From an uncultured Bradyrhizobium sp. (GTDB taxonomy: Bacteria > Pseudomonadota > Alphaproteobacteria > Rhizobiales > Xanthobacteraceae): a stretch of 64,000 nt of DNA. Below the pieces are notes generated by a model. That model made no database searches. It was not told the DNA's origin and worked only from the letters and a program-made list of their open reading frames with translations. Positions 42,858 to 51,523 of the stretch are shown piece after piece. Position numbers and translations under genes: made by a program. Every line of letters begins with the position of its first letter. Within the stretch, counting starts at the first letter, position 1. The stretch spans positions 85,454 to 149,453 of the forward strand of contig NZ_CANSMR010000019.1 in the NCBI RefSeq assembly GCF_947648125.1, in the 5' to 3' direction.

Positions 42858-43751
42858 ATGGACAAGCTGGCGAGCCTGAGAGCCTTCGTGAAGGTCGTCG
42901 AAAGCGGCAGCTTCGCCGAGGCCGGCCGCCAGATGCGGCTCTCGCGGTCGGCGATCAGCAAATATGTCGGCGATCTCGAGGAGAGCCTAGGGGTGCAATT
43001 GCTGAACCGCACCACCCGCCACGCGAGCCCGACCGAAAACGGCCAGATGTATTTCGAGCGGGCCGTCGTCATCCTTTCGGACGTCGATGCCGCGGATCAG
43101 GCGGTCACCCAGTTGCAATCGGCGCCGCGCGGCCTGTTGCGCGTCAATGCGCCGATGTCATTCGGCACGATGCGCCTCGGGCCCGCGCTGGCCGATTTCA
43201 TGACGAAGTATCCCGACCTTCAGCTTCAGCTCGTGCTGAGTGACGATCTTCTTGACCCTGTTCAGGACGGCTTCGACGTCACGCTTCGCATCGCCGAACT
43301 GGAATCTTCGAGCCTGATTGCCCGCAAGATCGTGCCTGTCGAGCGGGTGGTTTGCGCCTCACCCGATTATCTCAAACGACATGGTACGCCGCTCCATCCG
43401 CAGGATCTGCGCGATCACGTCTCTCTGACCTACGGCTTTCTGCTGACAGGTAATCAATGGAAGCTGACAGGCAGCGACGGCGTCCACTGGATCCAGCCGG
43501 CATGGTCGCTTTGCGTCAACAACGCGGAGGTGCTGCGCGACGTGGCGGTCAAGGGCAAGGGCATCGCGCTGATACCGGAGTTCATCGCGGCGGAGGCGCT
43601 GAAGAACGGCAGCCTCCAGGCCGTGCTTGCGAACTATTCGGCCCCGCCGCTCACGCTTTACGCGGTCTATCCGCCGACGCGACATCTTGCCGTCAAAGTT
43701 CGCCTCTTCATCGATTTCCTTGTCGATCGGTTCGGGCCGGGCGCCGGTTGA
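42858..43751 (+). CDS. LysR-family transcriptional regulator
   Basis: 297 residues from the ATG at 42858, directly behind GGGGTGG; the frame is open further left but the family starts here (MDKLASLRAFVKVVESGSFA). The winged HTH covers 1-60 (AEAGRQMRLSRSAISKYVGD) and the effector domain ~90-295. It is transcribed divergently from the dioxygenase/esterase pair with a 123-bp gap, the classic arrangement for a LysR regulator and its target. Confidence 0.9.
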   Translation: MDKLASLRAFVKVVESGSFAEAGRQMRLSRSAISKYVGDLEESLGVQLLNRTTRHASPTENGQMYFERAVVILSDVDAADQAVTQLQSAPRGLLRVNAPMSFGTMRLGPALADFMTKYPDLQLQLVLSDDLLDPVQDGFDVTLRIAELESSSLIARKIVPVERVVCASPDYLKRHGTPLHPQDLRDHVSLTYGFLLTGNQWKLTGSDGVHWIQPAWSLCVNNAEVLRDVAVKGKGIALIPEFIAAEALKNGSLQAVLANYSAPPLTLYAVYPPTRHLAVKVRLFIDFLVDRFGPGAG

Positions 43752-43852
43752 GCGCGCTAATCCGTATTCCTTTCGCGCGACCAGCGATTGCCGAGCGCAA
43801 GGCCGTATTGGTAGAGGGCGTTGCCATAGTCCAGCTGCAACCGTTCGGTGGA

Positions 43853-44149
43853 TTAAAGCGCGACGTCGACATTCGCGCGTGCTGATTTCAATGCGCGTGC
43901 GAGAACCGAGGCCTCGTAAGCCGCTTTGGCGGTCCCTCCGGCCGTGTGAGGTTCGATACCAATCAGCTCAACGGGCGGGTCGGGACGCGGCTGTTGTCCC
44001 GCTACCATCTTTCCCCATACTCCTTTGACGCGGTTCGGATCAGCCTTCTCCACCAGGAGGGCGTTCAGCCGACCCGCGATCTCTACCGTTAAACCTCCCA
44101 GCCGCTCGGGATCGCGGAAGAGGGTGAACGCGCCCCAATTTGTCGCCAT
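43853..44149 (-). CDS. hypothetical protein, 98 residues
   Basis: ATG at 44149, no clear ribosome site. The sequence (WGAFTLFRDPERLGGLTVEI, AGRLNALLVEKADPNRVKG) has good coding composition but no recognised domain. It might be the C-terminal remnant of a larger protein. Confidence 0.4.
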   Translation of the reverse strand: MATNWGAFTLFRDPERLGGLTVEIAGRLNALLVEKADPNRVKGVWGKMVAGQQPRPDPPVELIGIEPHTAGGTAKAAYEASVLARALKSARANVDVAL

Positions 44150-44555
44150 TAAGGTTCTGTTCGTGTGGGCGTGTCGCGAGGCGGTGCACCTTCCATAATC
44201 AGGTGCAACAGATTTTGCCTGACTGGCGACCTCGCAGCTCCTGCTCCACCGAATGCTCGGATCGGCATCCATTTCACCTTGCCCTGGGGCGACCTCACGA
44301 TCAGCGCCAGGCCAAATGTATCCAATTATTCTGTTTCGGCCTCAGCGCCTCAAAAGGATGTAAGATGGATCGATCGCGAAGAGTCGCGATTATTGTCATA
44401 TAATATGTTGAAATAATTCATTTATAAACGATGGATTGAGCGATGCTTCTTTACGCTGGATATCCCATCACGCAGCACTTTGGATACCAAGGTTGACTTC
44501 TGGATACATTTTGTCCAGTTTCCTCCCAGAATAAAATCAATCTGGGGAGGGGCCG
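44150..44555. promoter_or_regulatory. AT-rich leader of the ABC-transporter operon
   Basis: About 400 bp without a gene. The part 44320-44450 is markedly AT-rich for this genome. TTGACT (44493) and AT-rich blocks could be promoter elements. The last 100 bp contain three GGATA-type sites annotated separately; GGGGAGGGG then precedes the GTG start at 44556. Confidence 0.5.
44458..44508. promoter_or_regulatory. three candidate operator sites for the GntR regulator
   Basis: GGATATCC (44458-44465, a perfect palindrome), TTGGATACCAA (44480-44490, inverted arms TTGG/CCAA) and CTGGATACA (44500-44508). The GGATA cores are 24 and 20 bp apart. FCD-type GntR proteins often bind short TNGTNNNACNA-like palindromes, so the regulator at 51524 is the obvious candidate. 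Inference from sequence only. Confidence 0.45.
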
Positions 44556-45542
44556 GTGACCGGCATTTCGGGCGCGCGCGGGCCGAAATTGACGCAGACG
44601 ACAGCCGTGCTGGCGATGTGCGCGGTCTTGATCGTCGTTTTCTCGATCTTCCTGCGGGGCTTCCTGACGCTCGGCAATCTGTTCGCGCTGGCGCGTAACA
44701 TTTCGATACTCGGCATCCTCGCGCTCGGCATGGCGGTTGTCGTGATCGGGCGTGGACTCGATCTGTCGCAAGTCGCCTCCTTCGCCGCCTCCACCGCGAT
44801 CGCGATCATTCTGATGAATTCGGGTTATGCGACGCCGGTGGCGCTGCTGATCGGCTTCGTGATGGCGATCACCATCGGAATCCTGAACGGGTTCCTCATC
44901 TCGGTGATCGAGATGCCGCCGCTGCTGACGACCCTGGCATCGAGTCTTGCGGTATTGGGGATCGTACGCACCACGGCTGTGCAGCACTATGTCGTCTACC
45001 TTTCGAAGGGGCACGACGAGTTCCTTCGGCTGGGCGGAAACATCTGGGGCGGTGTCCCGATCTCGATCCTGATCTTCGCGGCCACTGCGGTCGTCGTGCA
45101 TCTCTTCCTATCTCGCACCGTCATCGGGCGCTTCGTCTATGCCCATGGCGACAACCCCGATGCCGCGCGCCAGACCGGTCTGCCGACCCGTCCGCTGACC
45201 ATGATCGAATACGCGCTGTGTGCGGCGATCGGTTACGTCGGCGGCGTCGTGATGATCGCGCAGACAGCGCTGATGCATCTCCAGGTCGCGGAATCGACGA
45301 TCATTTTCGATGTCATCATGGTTGTGGTGCTCGGCGGCGTCAGCCTCGTCGGCGGCCGCGGCAATGTGATGAGCGTCATCGCCGGAACGCTGCTGATCGG
45401 TGTGCTGCTGAACGGCATGACCATCATGGACATGGACGTGCAGACCCAGAACATCGTCAAGGGAGTCGTGCTGCTGATCGCGATCCTGCTCGATTCCCGG
45501 CTGCATCCGCGCGACGAGGAGACGTCGAAGCAGGGCGATTGA
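44556..45542 (+). CDS. sugar-type ABC transporter permease (RbsC-like)
   Basis: 328 residues from a GTG with a very strong GGGGAGGGG ribosome site. BPD_transp_2 fold with ~9-10 membrane segments: LFALARNISILGILALGMAV, VIGRGLDLSQVASFAA, GRFVYAHGDNPDAARQTGLP (the cytoplasmic loop that contacts the ATPase) and VVLGGVSLVGGRGNVMSVIA. It pairs with the second permease at 46737 and the ATPase at 49967. First gene of the operon. Confidence 0.9.
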   Translation: MTGISGARGPKLTQTTAVLAMCAVLIVVFSIFLRGFLTLGNLFALARNISILGILALGMAVVVIGRGLDLSQVASFAASTAIAIILMNSGYATPVALLIGFVMAITIGILNGFLISVIEMPPLLTTLASSLAVLGIVRTTAVQHYVVYLSKGHDEFLRLGGNIWGGVPISILIFAATAVVVHLFLSRTVIGRFVYAHGDNPDAARQTGLPTRPLTMIEYALCAAIGYVGGVVMIAQTALMHLQVAESTIIFDVIMVVVLGGVSLVGGRGNVMSVIAGTLLIGVLLNGMTIMDMDVQTQNIVKGVVLLIAILLDSRLHPRDEETSKQGD

Positions 45543-45601
45543 AGCTCTGCATCCATCAACGGGCCGCAACAATCGGCCGACATAGAAGGGGAGGAAGAAA
45601 C

Positions 45602-46624
45602 ATGACGAAAGCACTGCACAGGAAAGTTCTTGCCGGCATCGGGCTGGCGGCGATGGTGGCAACCGCCGCGCTGGTGGCGGCGCCATCGCAGGCGGCCGGT
45701 CCGCGCGACCAGTTGCGCGACAAATTCGACAAGGCGCTCAAAGGCAAGACGGTGGCCTGGTCGCCAGTCTGGATGGGCGTTCTGGAATCCGAATGGACCC
45801 GTGTGATGAAAGACCGTTTCGACGATTACGGCATCAAGCTCGTCACCCGTGACGCCAACATGAAGTCCGACATCCAGCTTCAGACCGTCAGCGACTACAT
45901 CAACGAAAAGCCTGACGTGATCGTGGTCCAGAATCCGAACGTCACGCTGCTCGCCAAGGAGCTGAAGCGTGCGATGGATGCAGGCATCTATGTTGTGCAG
46001 GTCAACATGGCGTCGAATACCCTGACCGACGCCTATGTCGGCGTCGATGCCAAGGATCTCGGCACCAAGATCGCTCGCGAGGTCATCAACCAGTGCGGCG
46101 GCGGCAAGGGCTCGGGGGAGGTCGCGATCCTCGAGGGCGAGGCGACCGCAGCCTATTCGCTCGACATGAAGAACGGCGCCATGGAGGTGTTCAAGACCGA
46201 TCCGTCGATCAAGGTCGTGTCGTCGCAGCCGACAAGCTGGGATGCCAACAAGGCCGGCGATATCACGACCACCGTGTTGCAGCAACATCCGAAGCTGTGC
46301 GGGATCCTCAGCGTCTGGGGACCGCAAACTGCCGGCGCGGCGCAGGCGATCAAGGCGGCCAATATGGGCGACAAGGTGAAGGTGTTCGTCGCCAGCGATG
46401 GACAGCCCGCGGATTGCGATCTGCTGGAGCAGGGCGCATTCTCCGCGAACCTTTCGTATCGCGCCGACGTGCAGGGGCAGACCATCGCCGACGCGGTGAT
46501 CGCGCTCTTGCAGAGCGGCGACAAGCCGGGTTCGAAGAACGTCGCCTATTACACGACCCCCGCCTGGGTGAAGTCGAAGGACGATCGGATGTACTGCTTC
46601 AGCATCCCGAAGGGCGTGAAGTAG
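45602..46624 (+). CDS. periplasmic sugar-type substrate-binding protein
   Basis: 340 residues; GGGGAGGAAG upstream of the ATG. Signal peptide to PSQAAG (no lipobox cysteine). Peripla_BP_4/RbsB-like domain: GKTVAWSPVWMGVLESEWTR, VSDYINEKPDVIVVQNPNVT, DAYVGVDAKDLGTKIAREVI, GILSVWGPQTAGAAQAIKAA. Four cysteines in the mature part (INQCGGG, KLCGIL, ADCDLL, MYCFS) could make disulfides, unusual for RbsB-type proteins. It delivers the unknown substrate to the two permeases. Confidence 0.9.
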   Translation: MTKALHRKVLAGIGLAAMVATAALVAAPSQAAGPRDQLRDKFDKALKGKTVAWSPVWMGVLESEWTRVMKDRFDDYGIKLVTRDANMKSDIQLQTVSDYINEKPDVIVVQNPNVTLLAKELKRAMDAGIYVVQVNMASNTLTDAYVGVDAKDLGTKIAREVINQCGGGKGSGEVAILEGEATAAYSLDMKNGAMEVFKTDPSIKVVSSQPTSWDANKAGDITTTVLQQHPKLCGILSVWGPQTAGAAQAIKAANMGDKVKVFVASDGQPADCDLLEQGAFSANLSYRADVQGQTIADAVIALLQSGDKPGSKNVAYYTTPAWVKSKDDRMYCFSIPKGVK

Positions 46625-46736
46625 ACGTTCCGGCGCCCGCGCCCCTGCGGCGCGGGCAGGCCGGAGTTGAGATCCCCATTCCCTGCGTCGTCCCGCCGTT
46701 CGGCCGTGCCCGTGCCGAACCCGCCGGAGTCTGTTG

Positions 46737-48848
46737 ATGAAAAGCCTGCAACGAGCCTGGCACCGCCATTCGCCCCAACTGTTCCTGGGCGAGCTTCTTG
46801 AGAAGCGGTGGATGGAGCCGATCATTCCATTCACGCTCACGATCGCGGTATTCTTGGCATTCGCGGTGATGATCCCGCGGTACCTGACGGCGAGCAGCCT
46901 TCAGGAGCTGATGCGGAATTTCGCGGAGCAGGGGATGGTCGCCGTCGCGATGGCCTTCTCCGTGCTATCGGGCGGCATCGACCTGTCAGTCGGCGCAGTG
47001 TTCGCAATGTCGAACTTCCTCGCGCTCTATTTGTATCTCATTGTCGGGCTGCCGCTGCCCGTGATGATCCTGCTTGTCGTCCTGTTCGGCGCGGCGATGG
47101 GCGCGATCAACGGCGGGCTGATTGCTTACGGCAGGACCCGGCCATTCCTGACGACCCTGGTCGTCCTCATCATCGTTCGCGCCGCCTATAACAAGGTGAC
47201 GGTGGCGTTCACGAACGAGCTCGCAAGTATCGACAGCGGGTCCAGCACCTGGGATTTCATGGGATCGGGCAGAGTTCTCGGTATTCCCTTCAACATGCTG
47301 GTGTTGATCCTGCTTGCCGTCGGAACGCACTTCTTTCTCACTCGCATCAAGCCCGGCGTCCACATCATGGCGGTCGGGTCGAGCCGCAAGGCGGCCCGGC
47401 ACGCCGGCGTCAACGTCAAGCGCGTGCTGTTCTCGGCGTATGTGATGTCAGGGGCTATCGCGGCACTGGCGGGAATCCTTTACGCAGCGCGGCAAAGCAG
47501 TTCGGGCACCGACACCGGCGTCGGCTGGGAGATCAATGCGCTGGCCGCGGTGGTCCTTGGCGGCATCAGCCTTGCCGGTGGCCGCGGCACCATCGCGCGC
47601 GCCGTCATGGGCGCGGCGATCATTTTCATGCTCACCAGCGGCATGGTGCGGCTGGGCATCTCCGGCAACCTGACGACTGCCATCATCGGCATCATCCTGC
47701 TGCTCGCGGTCGGCTTCAACGTGAAGTGGGTCAAGAACAAGGGCAAGGTGCTGCAGAAGGTCTATGTCACCCCAAGCTGGGTCGATTTCGAGCCGCCGCC
47801 GTCGGTCGAGCGCGGCAGCGGCACGCCGTTCGCGGAGAACGACCGCCTGAAGAACGCGGAGGCGATCGCGCTCAACATGATCGAGGGCCCGGAGGACGTC
47901 ATCCTCGATCGCAAGGACAACCTCTACACCGTCAACCGCAACGGCTCGATCATCCGGTTCCTCGCGCCCGACTATACCGTTCGCGAAGAGTTCGCGCGCA
48001 TCGGCGGCCGGCCGCTCGGGTTGGCATTCGATCGGGATCAGAACCTCCTTGTCTGCATCGCCGGCATGGGCGTGTATGGCGTCAAGCCCGATCGTTCGGT
48101 CTTCAAGGTCACCGACCGCACCACGCGCACGCGCACACGGCTCAAGGACGATTCGCGGCTCTATCTCGCCGACGATCTCGACGTCGCGCCCGACGGCAAG
48201 ATCTATTTCAGCGAAGCCTCGACCCGCTATGAACTGACCGACTGGGCGCTCGACGGCTTCGAAGGCCGCGGCAACGGCCGGCTGATCTGCCACGATCCGA
48301 AAACCGGCATCACCAGGACCGTCCTCAAGAACCTGACGTTTCCCAACGGCATCTGCATTTCGCATGACGGCCAGTCGGTGCTGTGGGCGAGCACCTGGCT
48401 GTGCCAGATCAACCGTTACTGGATCGCCGGCCCGAAGGCGGGCACCAGCGAAATCCTGATCGACAACCTTCCAGGCTATTGCGACAACATCAACCGCGCC
48501 TCTGATGGCAAATACTGGCTCGCCTTCGTCGGCCTGCGCACGCCGGTCTATGACCTTGCCATGCGCAATCCCGTTTTCCGCACCCGCATGGTGAAGCAGA
48601 TCCCGCCGGACGAGTGGCTGTGCCCGGGGATCAATTACGGCTGCGTGGCCAAGTTCGACGACAACGGCGTCGTGACCGAATCGCTCTGGGATCCGGGCGG
48701 GCTTTCACATCCGACCATCACGTCGGTTCGCGAACACAAGGGCTATCTCTATATCGGCGGTCTCGAGAACAACCGCATCGGCCGTATCCGCCTGCAGGAC
48801 GCCGCCCCGACCTGGGAAGCGCACAAATCCTATTGGGGAGGGGCCTGA
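46737..48848 (+). CDS. ABC permease fused to SMP-30/strictosidine-synthase-like propeller
   Basis: 704 residues in one uninterrupted frame, about twice the length of an RbsC-type permease. Residues ~30-345 are the permease (GMVAVAMAFSVLSGGIDLSV, GVHIMAVGSSRKAARHAGVN, VVLGGISLAGGRGTIARAVM). After a ~40-residue linker, residues ~385-690 form a six-bladed propeller: IEGPEDVILDRKDNLYTV with the metal-type Glu, FPNGICISHDGQSVLWAS with Asn, and YCDNINRASDGKYWLAFVGL with Asp. This is the SMP-30/gluconolactonase/strictosidine-synthase-like superfamily. As the permease C-terminus is cytoplasmic, the propeller should sit at the inner mouth of the transporter. GGAG precedes the ATG. The fusion implies processing coupled to import. 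Confidence 0.9.
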   Translation: MKSLQRAWHRHSPQLFLGELLEKRWMEPIIPFTLTIAVFLAFAVMIPRYLTASSLQELMRNFAEQGMVAVAMAFSVLSGGIDLSVGAVFAMSNFLALYLYLIVGLPLPVMILLVVLFGAAMGAINGGLIAYGRTRPFLTTLVVLIIVRAAYNKVTVAFTNELASIDSGSSTWDFMGSGRVLGIPFNMLVLILLAVGTHFFLTRIKPGVHIMAVGSSRKAARHAGVNVKRVLFSAYVMSGAIAALAGILYAARQSSSGTDTGVGWEINALAAVVLGGISLAGGRGTIARAVMGAAIIFMLTSGMVRLGISGNLTTAIIGIILLLAVGFNVKWVKNKGKVLQKVYVTPSWVDFEPPPSVERGSGTPFAENDRLKNAEAIALNMIEGPEDVILDRKDNLYTVNRNGSIIRFLAPDYTVREEFARIGGRPLGLAFDRDQNLLVCIAGMGVYGVKPDRSVFKVTDRTTRTRTRLKDDSRLYLADDLDVAPDGKIYFSEASTRYELTDWALDGFEGRGNGRLICHDPKTGITRTVLKNLTFPNGICISHDGQSVLWASTWLCQINRYWIAGPKAGTSEILIDNLPGYCDNINRASDGKYWLAFVGLRTPVYDLAMRNPVFRTRMVKQIPPDEWLCPGINYGCVAKFDDNGVVTESLWDPGGLSHPTITSVREHKGYLYIGGLENNRIGRIRLQDAAPTWEAHKSYWGGA

Positions 48849-48851
48849 GCC

Positions 48852-49970
48852 ATGTCTCTGCTTGGCGATATTGTCGATCGCGTGTTGTTTCCGAACCGGG
48901 AGCTTCATGTCATTCCGGTGCTCGATGGCGCGTTCTCCCCGAACCAGCGGCTCGATGGGGCCCGCCAGCTCGGCGCGGAGATCGAACGGCCGGATGACAT
49001 CGCGCTCGGGCAGGACGGTGCGCTCTACGTCTCGACCGGCAACAACATCCTGCGTTGTACCGGGGACGATTTCAACACGCGCGCCGTGTTCGCGACTCTC
49101 GACGGGCCGGTCGGCGGACTTGCCAGCGCGCCGGATGGCAGACTGCTCGCTTGCGTCTCCGGTGTTGGGTTGGTGGCGCTTTCGCCAGTCGGCAAGATCG
49201 TCGCGAAGCTCGAAAGCGTCGGCGGTGAGAGGGTCGCCTGCCCATTGTCGGTGACGGCCGCCCCCGACGGGGCGATCTACCTGACCGACGGTTCGCGTAA
49301 CAACCGGCCCGACCTCTGGCTCACCGACCTGATGCAGAACCGGGCCCCGTCGGGTCGACTCATCGTTTGTGATGCCTCGCTCGGTGGCGCGAGCGTGCGC
49401 GCGGACAAGCTGGCGTGGCCGCTTGGCGTGGTCGTTTCCAGTGACGGCAACGAGGTGTGGGTCGCCGAGTCCTGGGCCCATTGCCTGACCGCTTTTTCAC
49501 GCGCGGGCGGCGACAAGCGCGTGATCGTCAAGAACTATACCGGCTATCCGGCGCGTCTTGGCCGAGGGGCGGATGGAGAGGTCTGGATGGCCTTCCTGGC
49601 GCTTCGCACGCAGTTGACCGAATTCGTCCTGCGCGAACGGGCGTTCTGCGAAGAAATGATGCGGACGGTACCGTCAGAGCTTTGGATCGGGCCGGCGCTG
49701 GATGGCCGCCTCAATCCGCGCGAGCCGACCCAGATCGGCCGCATCAAGAAGCTCGGCATTCAGAAGCCGTGGGCGCCGCCGCGCTCGTATGGCCTCGTTG
49801 CGCGGCTGGACGCCAAGGGTATGGCGACGGAGACGTTGCACAGCCGTGTCGATGGTCGGGTCCATGGAATAACCGCCGTCCGCCCGATTGGCTCCCGCGT
49901 GCTGGCGGTATCCAAAGGGCGCGATTGCCTGGTTGAACTGCCGCGTGGTCGCGGCGCGCAGGAAGGATGA
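48852..49970 (+). CDS. SMP-30/strictosidine-synthase-like propeller protein
   Basis: 372 residues, no signal peptide, starting 3 bp after the fusion gene. Propeller pattern with IERPDDIALGQDGALYVSTG, GLASAPDGRLLACVSGVGLV, AWPLGVVVSSDGNEVWVAES and YPARLGRGADGEVWMAFLAL. It is homologous to the fused propeller but the metal-site Glu position reads ERPDD, and the Asn/Asp pair is PLG and RLGRGADG, so it may have lost catalytic residues and act as a partner or bind substrate. ATGA overlap with the ATPase gene. Confidence 0.85.
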   Translation: MSLLGDIVDRVLFPNRELHVIPVLDGAFSPNQRLDGARQLGAEIERPDDIALGQDGALYVSTGNNILRCTGDDFNTRAVFATLDGPVGGLASAPDGRLLACVSGVGLVALSPVGKIVAKLESVGGERVACPLSVTAAPDGAIYLTDGSRNNRPDLWLTDLMQNRAPSGRLIVCDASLGGASVRADKLAWPLGVVVSSDGNEVWVAESWAHCLTAFSRAGGDKRVIVKNYTGYPARLGRGADGEVWMAFLALRTQLTEFVLRERAFCEEMMRTVPSELWIGPALDGRLNPREPTQIGRIKKLGIQKPWAPPRSYGLVARLDAKGMATETLHSRVDGRVHGITAVRPIGSRVLAVSKGRDCLVELPRGRGAQEG

Positions 49971-51508
49971 GCGCCATGCCGGCGGAACAACAGGCAGGAA
50001 CCCCGCTGCTTCAGGTCGTCAATGGCAGCAAGGTCTATGGAGGTCTGCATGCGATCGATGGCGTCAATTTCGATCTGCGGCCGGGCGAAATCCACGCACT
50101 GCTGGGCGAGAACGGTGCGGGAAAGTCGACGCTGTGCAAGGCGATCGCAGGCGCAATCGTCCTGACCTCCGGGGACTATATGATCCGCGGACGCAAGGTC
50201 TCGTTCGCCTCACCAAAGGAGGCGCTCGAGGGCGGAGTCGCGATGGTCTACCAGGAGTCCAGTCTGGTGCCGTCGATGACGGTGGCGCAGAATCTCGAAC
50301 TCGGCATGGAGAAGTGGGTTACTGTCTACAGCAAGATCAACATTGCGGCGACGCAGTCTTTGCAATCGATGAACTTCAATGTCGATCCGCTGGTGCTGGT
50401 CGAGAATCTCGGAACTGCCAAGCGGCAGATGGTCGAGATCGTCCGTGCTGTGCGCCACAATGCACAGGTCTTCATCTTCGATGAACCGACTGCGTCACTT
50501 ACGCCCGAAGAAACGCAACATCTGTTCCATCTTCTCAACACCCTGAAAGAGAAGGGCGCCGGGATCATCTTCATCTCGCATGCGCTGGAAGAGGCACTCA
50601 ATATCGCCGATCGCATCACCGTACTCCGGGACGGCAAGCTCGTTGCCACGGTGCCTGCAAAGGACGTCACCCGCGACTCGCTCGTGCGGATGATGGTTGG
50701 CCGCGAGGAAACGGCAGCTCAGTACGCAACCCACGGCGCTGATCCGGATGCGCCGAAGCCCAGCGCGCCGCGCGGCCAGAAGGTGCTTTCGGTCGAGAAC
50801 GTGACGATGGGCAGCATCGTCAAGAATATGTCGTTCTCGGTCTTCAACGGGGAAGTCGTCGGCATCTTTGGACTGGTCGGGGCGGGACGGTCGGAGATCG
50901 CCCAGATCGTCAGCGGTGCACGGAAGCGCAACTTCCTGCGCGGCGGGATGATCTATCTGCGGGACAAGCCGGTCCGCTACCGGGTGCCGCGGCAGGCGGT
51001 GCGCGACGGAATCGCCTATATTACCGAGGATCGGAAGGTCGACGGCTTCTTCGAGACGATGACGGTGGATCAGAATATCTATCTTGGCTATCTGTCGTCG
51101 CCGCGCATCAGGCGATTTCTCTACTCCACGCGCGAGATGAAGCGGATTGCCGATCAATGGATCTCGGCGCTCTCGATCTCGGCGTTGAAGCGAACGCTGA
51201 AGATTGTGGAATATTCCGGCGGCAATCAGCAGAAAGTCGTGGTGGGAAAGTCTCTGGCGCAGGAACCGACAGTGGTCATCTTCGACGAGCCGACGCGAGG
51301 GGTCGACGTCAGCGCCATTCCGCAGATCCACCAGGCCATCCGCAAGCTGGCGGGCGAGGACAAGGCAGTCGTCGTGATCTCTTCCTATTTGCCGGAGATC
51401 CTGGCGATCTCGGATCGGATTCTGGTCGCGCGTGGCGGGCGTATCGTCGAGGAAATGGCACGGGCCGATGCGACCGAAGACAAGATCATGTACGCGGCCA
51501 TTCACTGA
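49967..51508 (+). CDS. sugar-type ABC transporter ATP-binding protein (two domains)
   Basis: 513 residues, start overlapping the previous stop. First ABC domain: Walker A GENGAGKST (~residues 48-56), a degenerate signature NLGTAKRQMVEI, Walker B FIFDEPTAS. Second domain: modified Walker A GLVGAGRSE, signature YSGGNQQKV and Walker B VIFDEPTRGVDV. This asymmetric tandem layout is normal for RbsA/MglA-type ATPases. It powers the two permeases. Confidence 0.92.
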   Translation: MSAMPAEQQAGTPLLQVVNGSKVYGGLHAIDGVNFDLRPGEIHALLGENGAGKSTLCKAIAGAIVLTSGDYMIRGRKVSFASPKEALEGGVAMVYQESSLVPSMTVAQNLELGMEKWVTVYSKINIAATQSLQSMNFNVDPLVLVENLGTAKRQMVEIVRAVRHNAQVFIFDEPTASLTPEETQHLFHLLNTLKEKGAGIIFISHALEEALNIADRITVLRDGKLVATVPAKDVTRDSLVRMMVGREETAAQYATHGADPDAPKPSAPRGQKVLSVENVTMGSIVKNMSFSVFNGEVVGIFGLVGAGRSEIAQIVSGARKRNFLRGGMIYLRDKPVRYRVPRQAVRDGIAYITEDRKVDGFFETMTVDQNIYLGYLSSPRIRRFLYSTREMKRIADQWISALSISALKRTLKIVEYSGGNQQKVVVGKSLAQEPTVVIFDEPTRGVDVSAIPQIHQAIRKLAGEDKAVVVISSYLPEILAISDRILVARGGRIVEEMARADATEDKIMYAAIH

Positions 51509-51523
51509 CAAGGAGGGCCTTTC

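Noticed and set aside
45233-46840. 535-codon minus-strand frame
   Set aside because: It is antisense to the permease and the binding protein, both clearly real.
44556-51508. Ordinary ribose-type importer
   Set aside because: No sugar kinase, isomerase or dehydrogenase accompanies it; the operon instead carries propellers, an acyl-CoA ligase and an acyl-CoA dehydrogenase.
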